A DNA stretch of 64,000 nt, from the NCBI GenBank assembly GCA_965234405.1, contig OZ248346.1, one strand, 5' to 3'. Origin of the DNA: Planktophila turicensis (GTDB taxonomy: Bacteria > Actinomycetota > Actinomycetes > Nanopelagicales > Nanopelagicaceae). The position numbers and the translations under genes are program-made. The notes under the pieces were generated by a model. It was not told the origin of the DNA and did no database searches. It saw only the letters and a program-made list of their open reading frames with translations. Every line of letters starts with the position of its first letter. Within the stretch, counting starts at the first letter, position 1. Below, piece by piece: positions 8,940-18,145 of this stretch.

Positions 8940-11900
8940 TTAAGCCTTCGCGAGAGTTACTCCAACGCTCAATTCGTTATCTCCTGCAGCAACTGCTGCA
9001 TCAAATTCGAATGAAAGCGCCAGTACTTCGTCAGAGATATGCGCAGCGTGGGCGGCAATCACTTCAGCTAACTCGGCAGGGGCGTTCCAGCGCACAGAGA
9101 TACGATCCGAAATATCAAAGCCATCGCTCTTGCGACGTTCTTGAATTAAGCGGATGACTTCACGGACGTTTCCTGAAGCTATCAACTCTGGAGATAGAGC
9201 TAGATCAAGAGCCACGCTCTCGCCATCATGGCTTGCCACCATCCAGCCGCTCTTTGGAACTTCAGTGACTACTAAGTCATCGATATCAATGGCGAATTCA
9301 CCCAGTGTGGCTGATCCGGTAGAGCGCAGACCTTTTACAAGAGCGGTTGCATCAGCTGCAGCAACTAACTTTGCAACATCTTGAACAGCCTTGCCGTATT
9401 TAGCGCCGAGTGATTTGAAGTTTGCCTTCACTGAGATATCTACTAAATCTCCGTCAGCGTTGGCGATATCTTCAAGCTCGATGACATTGAGTTCGTCAGA
9501 GATCTGAGCCTTCATATCTTCTGGAAGGGAAGCCCATCCTTGCGCCGAGATAAGTGCGCGCTGAAGAGGCTGGCGAATCTTGATGGCAGATTCTGCGCGA
9601 GCAGAACGACCTAACTCAACAACGCGTCGAGTCATGGCAACCTGCTCGTTAAGTGCAGCATTAATGAGAGATAAGTCTGCAACAGGGAAATCAGTGAGAT
9701 GCACTGAAGCAACTGCTCCTGAATCCGCTGGGCGCACCAGTACCTGCCACGTGTGTTCTGCGATAAATGGAACCATCGGTGCCAATAGTTGAGTCACGGT
9801 GGTGAGGCACTCATGCAACGTTGCAAGAGCTGCAACATCGCCATCCCAGAAACGGCGACGCGAACGACGCACGTACCAGTTGGATAGATCGTCGATGAAG
9901 CGAGCAAGAACGCGACCAGCAGTCTGCGAATCGAAATCGTTATATGCCTTATCTACCTCAACAATGAGTGCATTGAGTTCACTGATGATCCATTGATCCA
10001 TCATGGAACGTTCGCTCAAAGCCGGGCTCTGCGAAAGTTCAAACTTTGATGCTTCTGCATAGAGAGCATGGAATGAAATGGTGTTCCAGTAAGTAAGTAG
10101 CGTCTTTCGAACAACATCAGAGATTGCATCGTGGCCAACGCGACGAGCAGACCAAGGTGAACCGGCGGCCAACATGTACCAACGAACAGCATCTGCGCCA
10201 TGTTGATCCATAAGCGAAATTGGTTCTAGAACATTGCCGAGGTGCTTACTCATCTTGCGACCATCTTTATCCAAGATGTGACCAAGACAGAGAACGCTCT
10301 TGTAAGAACTTTCATCGAAGACCAAAGTTCCAATAGCCATCAAGGTGTAGAACCAGCCACGGGTCTGATCGATTGCTTCACAGATGAAGTCAGCTGGATA
10401 GGCAGCCTTGAACTTCTCAACTGAACCTTCCTTATGCGGATATCCCCACTGAGCAAATGGCATCGCGCCTGAGTCATACCAACAGTCGATTACTTCAGGA
10501 ACGCGATTCATAGTTGTCGAACATTCGGCACAGGCAAAGGTGATGTCATCAACGAATGGGCGGTGTGGGTCCATTGCACTGAGCTCTTGTCCTGCAAGGG
10601 CGCCTAGCTCTTTGAGCGAATCAACGCAGACTTCATGCTTATTCTCGCAACGCCAGATGGGAAGGGGAGTACCCCAATAACGATTACGTGAAAGTGCCCA
10701 GTCAATATTGTTGGTGAGCCAATCGCCGTAGCGACCAGTCTTAATTGTTTCTGGATGCCAATCAGTCTTCTGATTTTCACGGATCAATTCATCTTTGATA
10801 GAAGTGGTGCGGATATACCAAGATGGTTGTGCGTAGTAGATCAGCGCAGTGTGACAACGCCAGCAATGTGGGTATTCGTGCTCATATGGTTGGTGCTTAT
10901 AGAGAACGCCGTTTGCCTTTAACTCTTTCACGAGTGGCTTATCTGCTTCCTTAAAGAACATTCCTCCAACGACTGGCACATCTGAAAGGAATGTTCCATC
11001 AGGTGCAATCGGGTTCACAACAGGTAATCCATAGGCGCGACAAACCTGAAGGTCATCTGCACCGAATGCAGGGGATTGGTGAACAAGCCCTGTTCCATCT
11101 TCAGTGGTGACATAGGTAGCCAAGACAATGAAATGTGAATCCGGAATTTCAAGGTAATCAAATGGGCGCTTATAGGTGGTGCGCTCTAAATCCTTACCCT
11201 TAATAGTCTTCAGGATTTCGTGCTCTCCTGCGACCTTGGAAAGTAGAGGCTGTGCAACAACGAGAATTTCACTTGCCTCTTCAACAGTTGCCTTCACCAC
11301 TACATAATCAACATCTGGGTGAACTGCGACAGCGGTATTAGAGACAAGTGTCCACGGAGTTGTTGTCCATACTAAGAATGAAGCGCCAAGTTCTGCGAGT
11401 TCTCCTGATGTTGCAGGAAAACGTACGAAGACAGATGGGTCGGTAACAGTTTCATATCCTTGCGAAAGTTCGTGATCGGAAAGACCTGTTCCACAACGTG
11501 GGCAATATGGTGCAACACGATGGTCTTGAACAAGCAGACCTTTCTTCCAAATTTCCTTGAGGCTCCACCAGACGCTCTCGACGTATTCCGGAGCCATCGT
11601 CCAGTAAGCCTGATCGAAATCAACCCAGAAGCCCATTCGCTCTGTCATGGTCGTAAATGCATCTACATGTCGGGTTACTGATTCACGACACTTATCGTTA
11701 AAGGGAGCGATGCCAAACTTTTCAATATCGCCCTTGCCGGAAAAACCTAACTCTTTCTCAACAGCAATTTCTACAGGGAGTCCGTGGCAATCCCATCCAG
11801 CTTTACGGGTGACGTACTTTCCCTTCATCGTTTGATAACGAGGAAAGACATCTTTAAATACGCGCGCCTCAATGTGGTGAGTGCCTGGCATTCCGTTAGC

Positions 11901-12056
11901 AGTAGGAGGGCCTTCATAAAAAGTCCAAGGAGTTCCATTGGCACGTGATTGCATGCTCTTCTGGAAAATCTCATTCTCGCGCCAGAAATCTAGAATCGAG
12001 TGTTCCATCGCTGGAAGGTCGATCGCTGCGGGGATTGCGCGAAATGGTGATGACAT
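8940..12056 (-). CDS. ileS: Isoleucyl-tRNA synthetase
   Basis: Class I aminoacyl-tRNA synthetase charging tRNA-Ile. The 1038-residue protein has the HIGH-like element GPPTANGMPGTHH near residue 50, a connective peptide with the editing domain, the KMSKS loop in the form KMSKHLGN near residue 600, and a C-terminal anticodon-binding part. The length fits the long type found in actinobacteria. The ATG at 12056 has GGAGG seven bases upstream, and that site is paired in a T-box leader. It runs against yggT, with stop codons four bases apart. Confidence 0.97.
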   Translation of the reverse strand: MSSPFRAIPAAIDLPAMEHSILDFWRENEIFQKSMQSRANGTPWTFYEGPPTANGMPGTHHIEARVFKDVFPRYQTMKGKYVTRKAGWDCHGLPVEIAVEKELGFSGKGDIEKFGIAPFNDKCRESVTRHVDAFTTMTERMGFWVDFDQAYWTMAPEYVESVWWSLKEIWKKGLLVQDHRVAPYCPRCGTGLSDHELSQGYETVTDPSVFVRFPATSGELAELGASFLVWTTTPWTLVSNTAVAVHPDVDYVVVKATVEEASEILVVAQPLLSKVAGEHEILKTIKGKDLERTTYKRPFDYLEIPDSHFIVLATYVTTEDGTGLVHQSPAFGADDLQVCRAYGLPVVNPIAPDGTFLSDVPVVGGMFFKEADKPLVKELKANGVLYKHQPYEHEYPHCWRCHTALIYYAQPSWYIRTTSIKDELIRENQKTDWHPETIKTGRYGDWLTNNIDWALSRNRYWGTPLPIWRCENKHEVCVDSLKELGALAGQELSAMDPHRPFVDDITFACAECSTTMNRVPEVIDCWYDSGAMPFAQWGYPHKEGSVEKFKAAYPADFICEAIDQTRGWFYTLMAIGTLVFDESSYKSVLCLGHILDKDGRKMSKHLGNVLEPISLMDQHGADAVRWYMLAAGSPWSARRVGHDAISDVVRKTLLTYWNTISFHALYAEASKFELSQSPALSERSMMDQWIISELNALIVEVDKAYNDFDSQTAGRVLARFIDDLSNWYVRRSRRRFWDGDVAALATLHECLTTVTQLLAPMVPFIAEHTWQVLVRPADSGAVASVHLTDFPVADLSLINAALNEQVAMTRRVVELGRSARAESAIKIRQPLQRALISAQGWASLPEDMKAQISDELNVIELEDIANADGDLVDISVKANFKSLGAKYGKAVQDVAKLVAAADATALVKGLRSTGSATLGEFAIDIDDLVVTEVPKSGWMVASHDGESVALDLALSPELIASGNVREVIRLIQERRKSDGFDISDRISVRWNAPAELAEVIAAHAAHISDEVLALSFEFDAAVAAGDNELSVGVTLAKA

Positions 12057-12061
12057 AAAAA

Positions 12062-12244
12062 ATCCTCCAAGAAGTTAAGAACTTCTGGAGGGACGAAATC
12101 TGGCGACTTCGCGGTACCACCCGCCTTGTAGCTTCAGCCGTGATGCTGGAGATACCTCTTTATTACTTACATCCGGCTGGTTCTACCCCGCTTATATGGC
12201 GGATCTTCCAGCGTGCTCCGAAGGTGATGGCCTCATCAACGCAC
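12062..12244 (-). promoter_or_regulatory. T-box riboswitch of ileS (translational type, short Stem I)
   Basis: Read on the minus strand, the leader holds the T-box sequence GGGTGGTACCGCG (12110-12122); its UGGU bulge fits the A-C-C-A end of tRNA-Ile. It is flanked by GGCG/CGCC, which can form the antisequestrator. Next is the hairpin 12064-12091 (CCTCC...GGAGG, 12 pairs), which hides the ileS ribosome site. Further 5', CAGCCG/CGGCTG and GATG/CATC make a Stem II-like arm. GTGC/GCAC (12241-12244 and 12213-12216) close a short loop holding AUC followed by A (12226-12228), the likely Ile specifier. Short Stem I and translational control are known for actinobacterial ileS T-boxes. Confidence 0.9.
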
Positions 12245-12319
12245 TTTTCCTGCAAGGTCTTGCTCGCAAAGTCTAAACCATGCGTGGCAAAGTTGGTTAC
12301 GAGGGGAAAAACGCATAAG

Positions 12320-13141
12320 GTGCGCGGCGTGCCAGGAAAAAAGATTGTGAAGAAGGCGGCTAAAAAAGCCCCAGCCAAGAAAGCGCCTGCAAAAAAGGTC
12401 GCTAAGAAGGCTCCTGCTAAGAAGGTTGCAGCGAAGAAGGTTGCTAAGAAAGCACCTGCAAAGAAGGCTGCGGTTAAGAAAGCTCCTGCAAAGAAGGCAG
12501 CTCCTGCCAAGAAGGCGCCAGCTCCAAAAACTTCTGTGGCAAAGTCACCAGGTCGCCCATTTCCATCAAAGATTGGTAAGACAACTCTTACCGTAGATGA
12601 AAAATCTCAGACAGTTTCTGTGGCAACAGTCGTTGCACCTACTGCGGCACCTGTTGTTGAAGAGCGCCGCTTAGTAATGCCACCTCCACCGCGTCCAGTT
12701 AAGAGCGGAAAGAAAGTTGCACCGCTGAAGCCAATTAAGGCAGCTCCTACTCCTGTTACTGCAGCTGAAGGCGAAGCGCCTTGGACTACTGCAGAGCTCA
12801 AGACGATTCGTGCTGATATTGCAAAAGATCTCGAACGTCTTCGCCACGAGCTCGCACTCGTCGAAGCCGAGATGGATGACCTCATCGCTGATTCTGGTGA
12901 AGGCGCTGGCGATGATCAAGCTGATTCTGGAACAAAGACTTTCGAACGCGAACATGAAATGTCACTCGTGATTAATGCTCGCGACATGGTCTTGCAGACA
13001 GAACGCGCTCTCGAGCGCATCGACGCAAAGTCATATGGATATTGCGAAGATTGCGGTTCTGCAATTGGTAAGGCACGACTACAAGTATTTCCTCGCGCTA
13101 CTTTGTGCATGATCTGCAAGCAGAAGGAAGAGCGCCGCTAA
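12320..13141 (+). CDS. TraR/DksA zinc-finger protein with histone H1-like lysine-rich N-terminus
   Basis: About 273 residues in three parts. Residues roughly 5-70 are a repetitive Lys/Ala/Pro tract built from units such as KKAPAKKVA, like the tails of H1-like proteins and mycobacterial HupB. A Pro/Val linker follows, then a C-terminal DksA/TraR domain with an acidic coiled-coil region and a C4 zinc finger (CEDC and CMIC, 17 residues apart). Such proteins are encoded beside lspA in many actinobacteria; a nucleoid or RNA polymerase role is plausible but unproven. The start is uncertain: GTG 12320 (GAGGGG at 12301) or GTG 12329; anything upstream of about 12250 is antisense to the T-box. Confidence 0.85.
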   Translation: MRGVPGKKIVKKAAKKAPAKKAPAKKVAKKAPAKKVAAKKVAKKAPAKKAAVKKAPAKKAAPAKKAPAPKTSVAKSPGRPFPSKIGKTTLTVDEKSQTVSVATVVAPTAAPVVEERRLVMPPPPRPVKSGKKVAPLKPIKAAPTPVTAAEGEAPWTTAELKTIRADIAKDLERLRHELALVEAEMDDLIADSGEGAGDDQADSGTKTFEREHEMSLVINARDMVLQTERALERIDAKSYGYCEDCGSAIGKARLQVFPRATLCMICKQKEERR

Positions 13142-13142
13142 C

Positions 13143-13607
13143 GTGCGCCGATTGTTCGCAATCGCGTGGACTATCTGGCTCTTCGATTTTGTAACAAAGA
13201 CGTGGGCGCTCTCCACTTTCTCAGCTACTCCTAAATCAATAATCGGAAACCTTCTGCAATTCACCCTCATTAAGAATTCTGGTGCAGCATTTAGCCTGGC
13301 AACCGGATTTACGATTCTCTTCTCACTTCTTGCCTTAGCTGTTGTCGTGACAGTTATTTCCTATGCCTCACGAATTACATCTCATGGTTGGCAATGGACA
13401 GCAGGGCTCTTATTGGGCGGAGTTCTGGGCAATCTCACTGATCGAATCTTTCGCGAACCATCATTTCTCAATGGACATGTGATTGATTGGATTCAGATTC
13501 CTAATTGGCCGGTCTTCAATATTGCAGATATGGCTATATCAACAGCTGCGGCAATTGCATTTGTGCTGACGATGCGAAATATCCCTCCCATTACACGGGT
13601 AAGGTAG
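13143..13607 (+). CDS. lspA: Lipoprotein signal peptidase (signal peptidase II)
   Basis: Membrane aspartic protease that removes signal peptides from diacylglyceryl-modified prolipoproteins. The 154-residue protein has four membrane helices and both catalytic aspartates in their usual motifs: GNLTDR (Asp100) and FNIADMAI (Asp129), plus the N-terminal DFVTKTWAL and KNSGAAFSL blocks. It begins with GTG one base after the stop of the lysine-rich gene and is followed at six bases by the pseudouridine synthase gene, the common actinobacterial order. Confidence 0.95.
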   Translation: MRRLFAIAWTIWLFDFVTKTWALSTFSATPKSIIGNLLQFTLIKNSGAAFSLATGFTILFSLLALAVVVTVISYASRITSHGWQWTAGLLLGGVLGNLTDRIFREPSFLNGHVIDWIQIPNWPVFNIADMAISTAAAIAFVLTMRNIPPITRVR

Positions 13608-13613
13608 CCACAT

Positions 13614-14552
13614 ATGACAAGAGATTTACGACAGTTAACAGTCCCCGAAGGTGTCGCAGGGGAGCGCATTGATAGCGCGCTGACTCGCGTTTTAGGTCTT
13701 TCGCGCACAACAATCGTCAAACTTCTTGAAGATGGTGATATCACCACAGGCAATCAAGCGATGCAAAAATCAGATCGCGTTGCAGCAGGACAAGTTATTG
13801 AAGTGCTGATGCCAGCGCCTCTCAACCAAGATCCCATTCCTCTTACTCCGCTCGAAGGTCTGACTGTTGTCTATAACGATGATGACATCGTCGTGATTGA
13901 TAAGCCTGTTGGATGCGCTGCCCACCCAAGTCCAGGATGGATGGGACCTACAGTCGTTGGTGCTCTCATGGCTGCGGGTTACACAATTTCTACTTCAGGT
14001 CCGGCAGAACGTGCCGGCGTTGTACATCGCCTCGATGCCGGAACTTCAGGCCTCATGATTATCGCAAAGACAGAAGCTGCGTATCTCAAACTCAAGGAAA
14101 TGTTCCGTGAACATGAAGTTGAGAAGACCTATCACGCACTCGTCCAAGGACATATGGATCCATCGACTGGAACAATCGATGCTCCTATTGACCGCCACCC
14201 AAAGGAAGATCATCGCTTTGCAGTTGTTGCAACAGGTAAAGAGAGCATCACCCATTACGAAGTTATCGAGTATTACCGCTCTGTCTCATTGGTGAAGGTC
14301 GAACTCGAAACTGGACGCACACATCAAATTCGCGTGCACTTCTCTGCCCTCGGTCATCCACTCGTGGGGGATACGACATATGGCGCAGATCCTGTCCTCG
14401 GCAAGAAAATGAAAATGTCTCGACCTTGGCTTCATGCTCTTGAACTGCGGTTCAACCACCCAACGAATGGAAACCCGCTCGTGTTAACCGCGCCATATCC
14501 AGCCGACCTTCAGGCTTCTCTGGCGTTGCTATCCGAAGCAGTTCTGCCTTAG
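13614..14552 (+). CDS. RluD-type 23S rRNA pseudouridine synthase
   Basis: RluA/RluD-family pseudouridine synthase of 312 residues. An S4 RNA-binding domain (about residues 12-75) precedes the catalytic domain, which has the motif HRLDAGTSGLM with the nucleophilic Asp141 and the C-terminal ETGRTHQIRVHFSALGHPL block (ETGRTHQIR, HFSALGHP). The target is probably the helix 69 uridines of 23S rRNA, as for RluD, inferred from family and from the conserved lspA neighbourhood. A TAAGGT element (13600-13605) lies eight bases before the ATG. Confidence 0.92.
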   Translation: MTRDLRQLTVPEGVAGERIDSALTRVLGLSRTTIVKLLEDGDITTGNQAMQKSDRVAAGQVIEVLMPAPLNQDPIPLTPLEGLTVVYNDDDIVVIDKPVGCAAHPSPGWMGPTVVGALMAAGYTISTSGPAERAGVVHRLDAGTSGLMIIAKTEAAYLKLKEMFREHEVEKTYHALVQGHMDPSTGTIDAPIDRHPKEDHRFAVVATGKESITHYEVIEYYRSVSLVKVELETGRTHQIRVHFSALGHPLVGDTTYGADPVLGKKMKMSRPWLHALELRFNHPTNGNPLVLTAPYPADLQASLALLSEAVLP

Positions 14553-14571
14553 GCGCTAATGTTGCGCCACC

Positions 14572-17500
14572 ATGTCATCTGAAGATTTTTCAGCTTCACG
14601 GGCATCGACGCAAGACTCGTTTGTACATCTTCATGTGCATACCGAGTACTCGATGCTCGATGGTGCCGCGCGCGTTGGAGATCTCGTTGATGAGGTAGCC
14701 CGCCAAGAAATGCCGGCAATCGCCATGACAGATCACGGAAATGTCTTCGGCGCATTTGATTTTTATAAACAAGCAACGAAAGCTGGCGTCAAACCAATTA
14801 TTGGTATTGAAGCCTACGTTGCACCTGAATCTCGTTTTGATAAGAAGCGCGTGCAGTGGGCCGATGGTGGTGAAGACGATGTCTCAGGTGGCGGCGCATA
14901 TACGCACATGACCATCCTGGCTGAAAACAATCAAGGGCTGGCTAACTTATTCAGGCTTTCATCGCTGGCATCTCTCGAAGGTTATTACTACAAGCCTCGT
15001 ATGGACCGCGAACTTATTTCGCGCTATGCCGATGGCCTGATTGCAACGACAGGTTGCCCAGGTGGAGAAATTCAAACTCGTCTTCGTATGGGTAATTACA
15101 AAGAGGCGTTACGTGCAGCAAGTGATTACCGAGACATCTTTGGTGCCAATAACTTCTTCCTCGAAGTCATGGACCACCAAATTGATATTGAATCTCGCGT
15201 AAAAGCCGATCTTCTTAAACTCGGTAAAGAGCTCAAACTTCCATTGCTCGCCACAAATGATCTTCACTACACACGCCATGAAGACGCCGCAGCTCACGAA
15301 GCACTTCTCTGCGTGCAATCAGGATCAACACTTGCCGATCCCAAGCGCTTTAAATTCGATAACGATGAGTTCTACCTCAAGACTCCTGCACAGATGCGCG
15401 AGCTCTTTAAAGATATCCCTGAATCCTGCGATAACACTCTTCTCATTGCCGAACGCTGCAACGTCAAATTACGCGAGAACGAGAACTTGCTTCCCGCATT
15501 CGAAGTTCCCAAAGGCGAAACAGAAGATACCTGGCTACGCAAAGAATCTGTCCGCGGTCTGATTGAGAAACTCGGCGATAAAGCAACCGAGGAATATCGC
15601 ACTCGTTTGCAATACGAACTCGATGTCATGGCGAAGATGGGATTCCCGGGTTACTTCCTTGTTGTGGCAGACCTTGTTGGACATGCAAAGAAAGTTGGAA
15701 TTCGCGTAGGTCCAGGTCGTGGATCTGCAGCAGGTTCACTCGTTGCATATGCACTTGGCATCACAGGTCTTGATCCCATCGAACACGGTCTCTTGTTTGA
15801 ACGATTCCTCAATCCAGAACGTATCTCAATGCCTGATATCGACCTCGACTTCGACGAACGTCGTCGCTCAGAGATGATCCGTTATGCAACTGAAAAGTAC
15901 GGCGAAGATCGCGTAGCTCAGATCATCACCTACGGAACAATTAAATCTAAGCAATCACTTAAAGATGCAACGCGCGTTCTTGGCTATCCATATGCAATCG
16001 GTGAAAAGCTCACCAAAGCTCTTCCTCCTTCAGTCATGGGCAAAGACATCACACTTTCTGGTGTCTTCGACTCTAAAGATGCGCGCCATGGCGAAGCAGG
16101 TGAATTCCGCCAGCTCTATGAGACAGATCCAGATTCAAAGCGCGTCGTTGATTTAGCAAAGGGCCTTGAAGGTCTAAAACGTCAGTGGGGAGTGCATGCA
16201 GCGGGCGTGATTCTCTCGCGCGAACCTTTGCTCGATGTTATTCCTATCCATCGCCGTGAAGCAGATGGCGCAATCATCACGCAGTTCGATATGGGTGCTT
16301 GCGAATCAACAGGGCTTCTCAAGATGGACTTCCTTGGCCTTCGAAATCTTTCGGTTCTCGATGACGCTCTTCTTAATATCAAAGCGAATCAGAATATCGA
16401 TGTCGTTCTAGAAGATCTTCCACTGAGTGATCAGAAGACTTTCGAACTTCTTTCGCGTGGCGATACCTTGGGCGTATTCCAGCTCGACGGCGGGCCGATG
16501 CGCGCACTTCTTCGCAGCATGGCACCTGATTCATTTGCCGACATCTCTGCGGTGATTGCCCTTTATCGCCCAGGTCCAATGGGCGAGAACGCGCACAATA
16601 ACTATGCCGATCGCAAAAACGGTCGTAAACCTGTCGAACCAATTCACCCTGAACTCTCTGAACCACTTCAAGAGATTCTCGGTGACACTTACGGCCTCAT
16701 TGTTTATCAAGAGCAAGTTATGGCGATTGCACAGAAAGTTGCTGGCTTTACCCTCGGCCGCGCAGATCTCTTGCGTAAGGCGATGGGTAAGAAGAATAAA
16801 GAGATCCTTGATAAGGAGTACATCCCATTCGAAGCAGGCATGAAGGAGAACGGTTTCTCTGTCAGCGCTATTAAACGTCTCTGGGAAGTTCTGATTCCGT
16901 TCTCTGATTACGCATTTAACCGCGCACATAGCGCGGGTTACGGAGTTGTTTCTTTCTGGACCGCCTACCTCAAAGCGAATTATCCAACTGAGTACATGGC
17001 AGCACTTCTCACCAGTGTGCGCGATGATAAAGATAAGTCTGCGCTCTATCTCTCCGAGTGTCGCCGCATGGGAATCAAAGTTCTTCCACCTGATGTCAAT
17101 GAATCAGATGCCGAATACACCCCTCGTGGAAAAGATATTCGCTTCGGCCTTGCTGCAATTCGTAACGTAGGTGAAGGAGTAGTTGCTTCCGTAAAGGCTG
17201 CTCGTGAAAGCAAGGGAGCGTTCGCATCCTTCGGAGATTTCCTCGCCAAGGTCGATGCCAACGTCTGCAATAAGAAGACCATCGAATCTCTCATTAAGGC
17301 AGGAGCATTCGATTCTCTTCAACATCCTCGTAAGGGGCTCATGGCTATCCACCTCGAAGCTATTGATTCAGTGATTGAAACAAAGCGCGCTGAGGCCATC
17401 GGGCAGTTCGATCTCTTCGGTGGAGATTCGATTACGCAAGTTGCAGGTCTTGATATTGAAATCCCAACAACCGAGTGGGATAAATCAACGCTGCTCACCT

Positions 17501-18105
17501 TCGAGCGCGAGATGTTGGGTCTCTATGTTTCAGATCATCCGCTCTTAGGTGTTGAACATGTTCTTCGGTCACATACAGATATGTCGATCAGCCAGCTCCT
17601 TGATGACGGCCCACAAGATGGCATGGTCACAATTGGTGGGCTGATCACCGGCATTCAGCGAAAAGTTTCACGACAAGGCGCATCGTGGGCGGTTGTTAAC
17701 GTTGAAGACCTGGAAGGCGCTATTGAAGTTCTCTTCTTCTCAAATACTTATAACCAATACGCGCTCTCACTCACCGAAGATCGCGTAGTTGTTGTTCGCG
17801 GTCGATTCTCACGAACCGATGAACAAGTTCGATTTACCGCTCTTGAAATGAAGATGCCTGATATTTCTGCAGCTCCTACAGGACCGCTACTAATCTCATT
17901 GCCAGCAGCCCAAGTAACTCCACCGATTGTTGAACGAATGAAAGAGATCCTTCGCTCACATCCAGGAAAACGTGAAGTTCATCTGCAAGTCATTGATCAA
18001 CAGAAATCAACGACTCTCAAAATTGACGCGCTAGTAACATCATCACCAAGTTTGAGCGCAGATCTCAAGGCAATTCTTGGGTCAGACTGTCTCATCAGGA
18101 TTTAA
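14572..18105 (+). CDS. dnaE: DNA polymerase III alpha subunit (DnaE1)
   Basis: Replicative C-family DNA polymerase of 1177 residues. The N-terminal PHP domain keeps its metal ligands (HLHVHTEYS, TDHGN, EAYVAPE, GCPGGE, VMDHQID, NDLHYT), so it is probably an active proofreading nuclease as shown for mycobacterial DnaE1. The palm has PDIDLDFDERRR with catalytic aspartates. A tandem HhH region and an OB fold (MVTIGGLITGIQRK) follow. The ATG lies 19 bases after the pseudouridine synthase stop; TAATGT at 14557 may be a -10 element. A second, mutasome-type DnaE2 is excluded by the intact PHP domain and length. Confidence 0.97.
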   Translation: MSSEDFSASRASTQDSFVHLHVHTEYSMLDGAARVGDLVDEVARQEMPAIAMTDHGNVFGAFDFYKQATKAGVKPIIGIEAYVAPESRFDKKRVQWADGGEDDVSGGGAYTHMTILAENNQGLANLFRLSSLASLEGYYYKPRMDRELISRYADGLIATTGCPGGEIQTRLRMGNYKEALRAASDYRDIFGANNFFLEVMDHQIDIESRVKADLLKLGKELKLPLLATNDLHYTRHEDAAAHEALLCVQSGSTLADPKRFKFDNDEFYLKTPAQMRELFKDIPESCDNTLLIAERCNVKLRENENLLPAFEVPKGETEDTWLRKESVRGLIEKLGDKATEEYRTRLQYELDVMAKMGFPGYFLVVADLVGHAKKVGIRVGPGRGSAAGSLVAYALGITGLDPIEHGLLFERFLNPERISMPDIDLDFDERRRSEMIRYATEKYGEDRVAQIITYGTIKSKQSLKDATRVLGYPYAIGEKLTKALPPSVMGKDITLSGVFDSKDARHGEAGEFRQLYETDPDSKRVVDLAKGLEGLKRQWGVHAAGVILSREPLLDVIPIHRREADGAIITQFDMGACESTGLLKMDFLGLRNLSVLDDALLNIKANQNIDVVLEDLPLSDQKTFELLSRGDTLGVFQLDGGPMRALLRSMAPDSFADISAVIALYRPGPMGENAHNNYADRKNGRKPVEPIHPELSEPLQEILGDTYGLIVYQEQVMAIAQKVAGFTLGRADLLRKAMGKKNKEILDKEYIPFEAGMKENGFSVSAIKRLWEVLIPFSDYAFNRAHSAGYGVVSFWTAYLKANYPTEYMAALLTSVRDDKDKSALYLSECRRMGIKVLPPDVNESDAEYTPRGKDIRFGLAAIRNVGEGVVASVKAARESKGAFASFGDFLAKVDANVCNKKTIESLIKAGAFDSLQHPRKGLMAIHLEAIDSVIETKRAEAIGQFDLFGGDSITQVAGLDIEIPTTEWDKSTLLTFEREMLGLYVSDHPLLGVEHVLRSHTDMSISQLLDDGPQDGMVTIGGLITGIQRKVSRQGASWAVVNVEDLEGAIEVLFFSNTYNQYALSLTEDRVVVVRGRFSRTDEQVRFTALEMKMPDISAAPTGPLLISLPAAQVTPPIVERMKEILRSHPGKREVHLQVIDQQKSTTLKIDALVTSSPSLSADLKAILGSDCLIRI

Positions 18106-18133
18106 AGGGTCTTCGCCCTCTCGCTACACAAAG

Positions 18134-18145
18134 TAGAATCGCGCT
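18134..18145 (+). promoter_or_regulatory. Candidate -10 element for leaderless hisD
   Basis: TAGAAT at 18134-18139 is followed by six bases and the GTG start of hisD, placing the expected transcription start on the start codon. No convincing -35 box is visible. It would open the his-trp gene run. Confidence 0.5.

Noticed and set aside
12140..12319. N-terminal extension of the lysine-rich TraR/DksA gene reading open from 12140
   Set aside because: It runs antisense through the ileS T-box, has no protein-like pattern, and better starts exist at 12320 or 12329.
12163..12510. Minus-strand frame coding a Phe/Ala/Gly-rich, membrane-like peptide of 115 residues
   Set aside because: It is the exact antisense of the Lys/Ala/Pro repeat tract; the hydrophobic look is a by-product of reading AAG-rich codons backwards.
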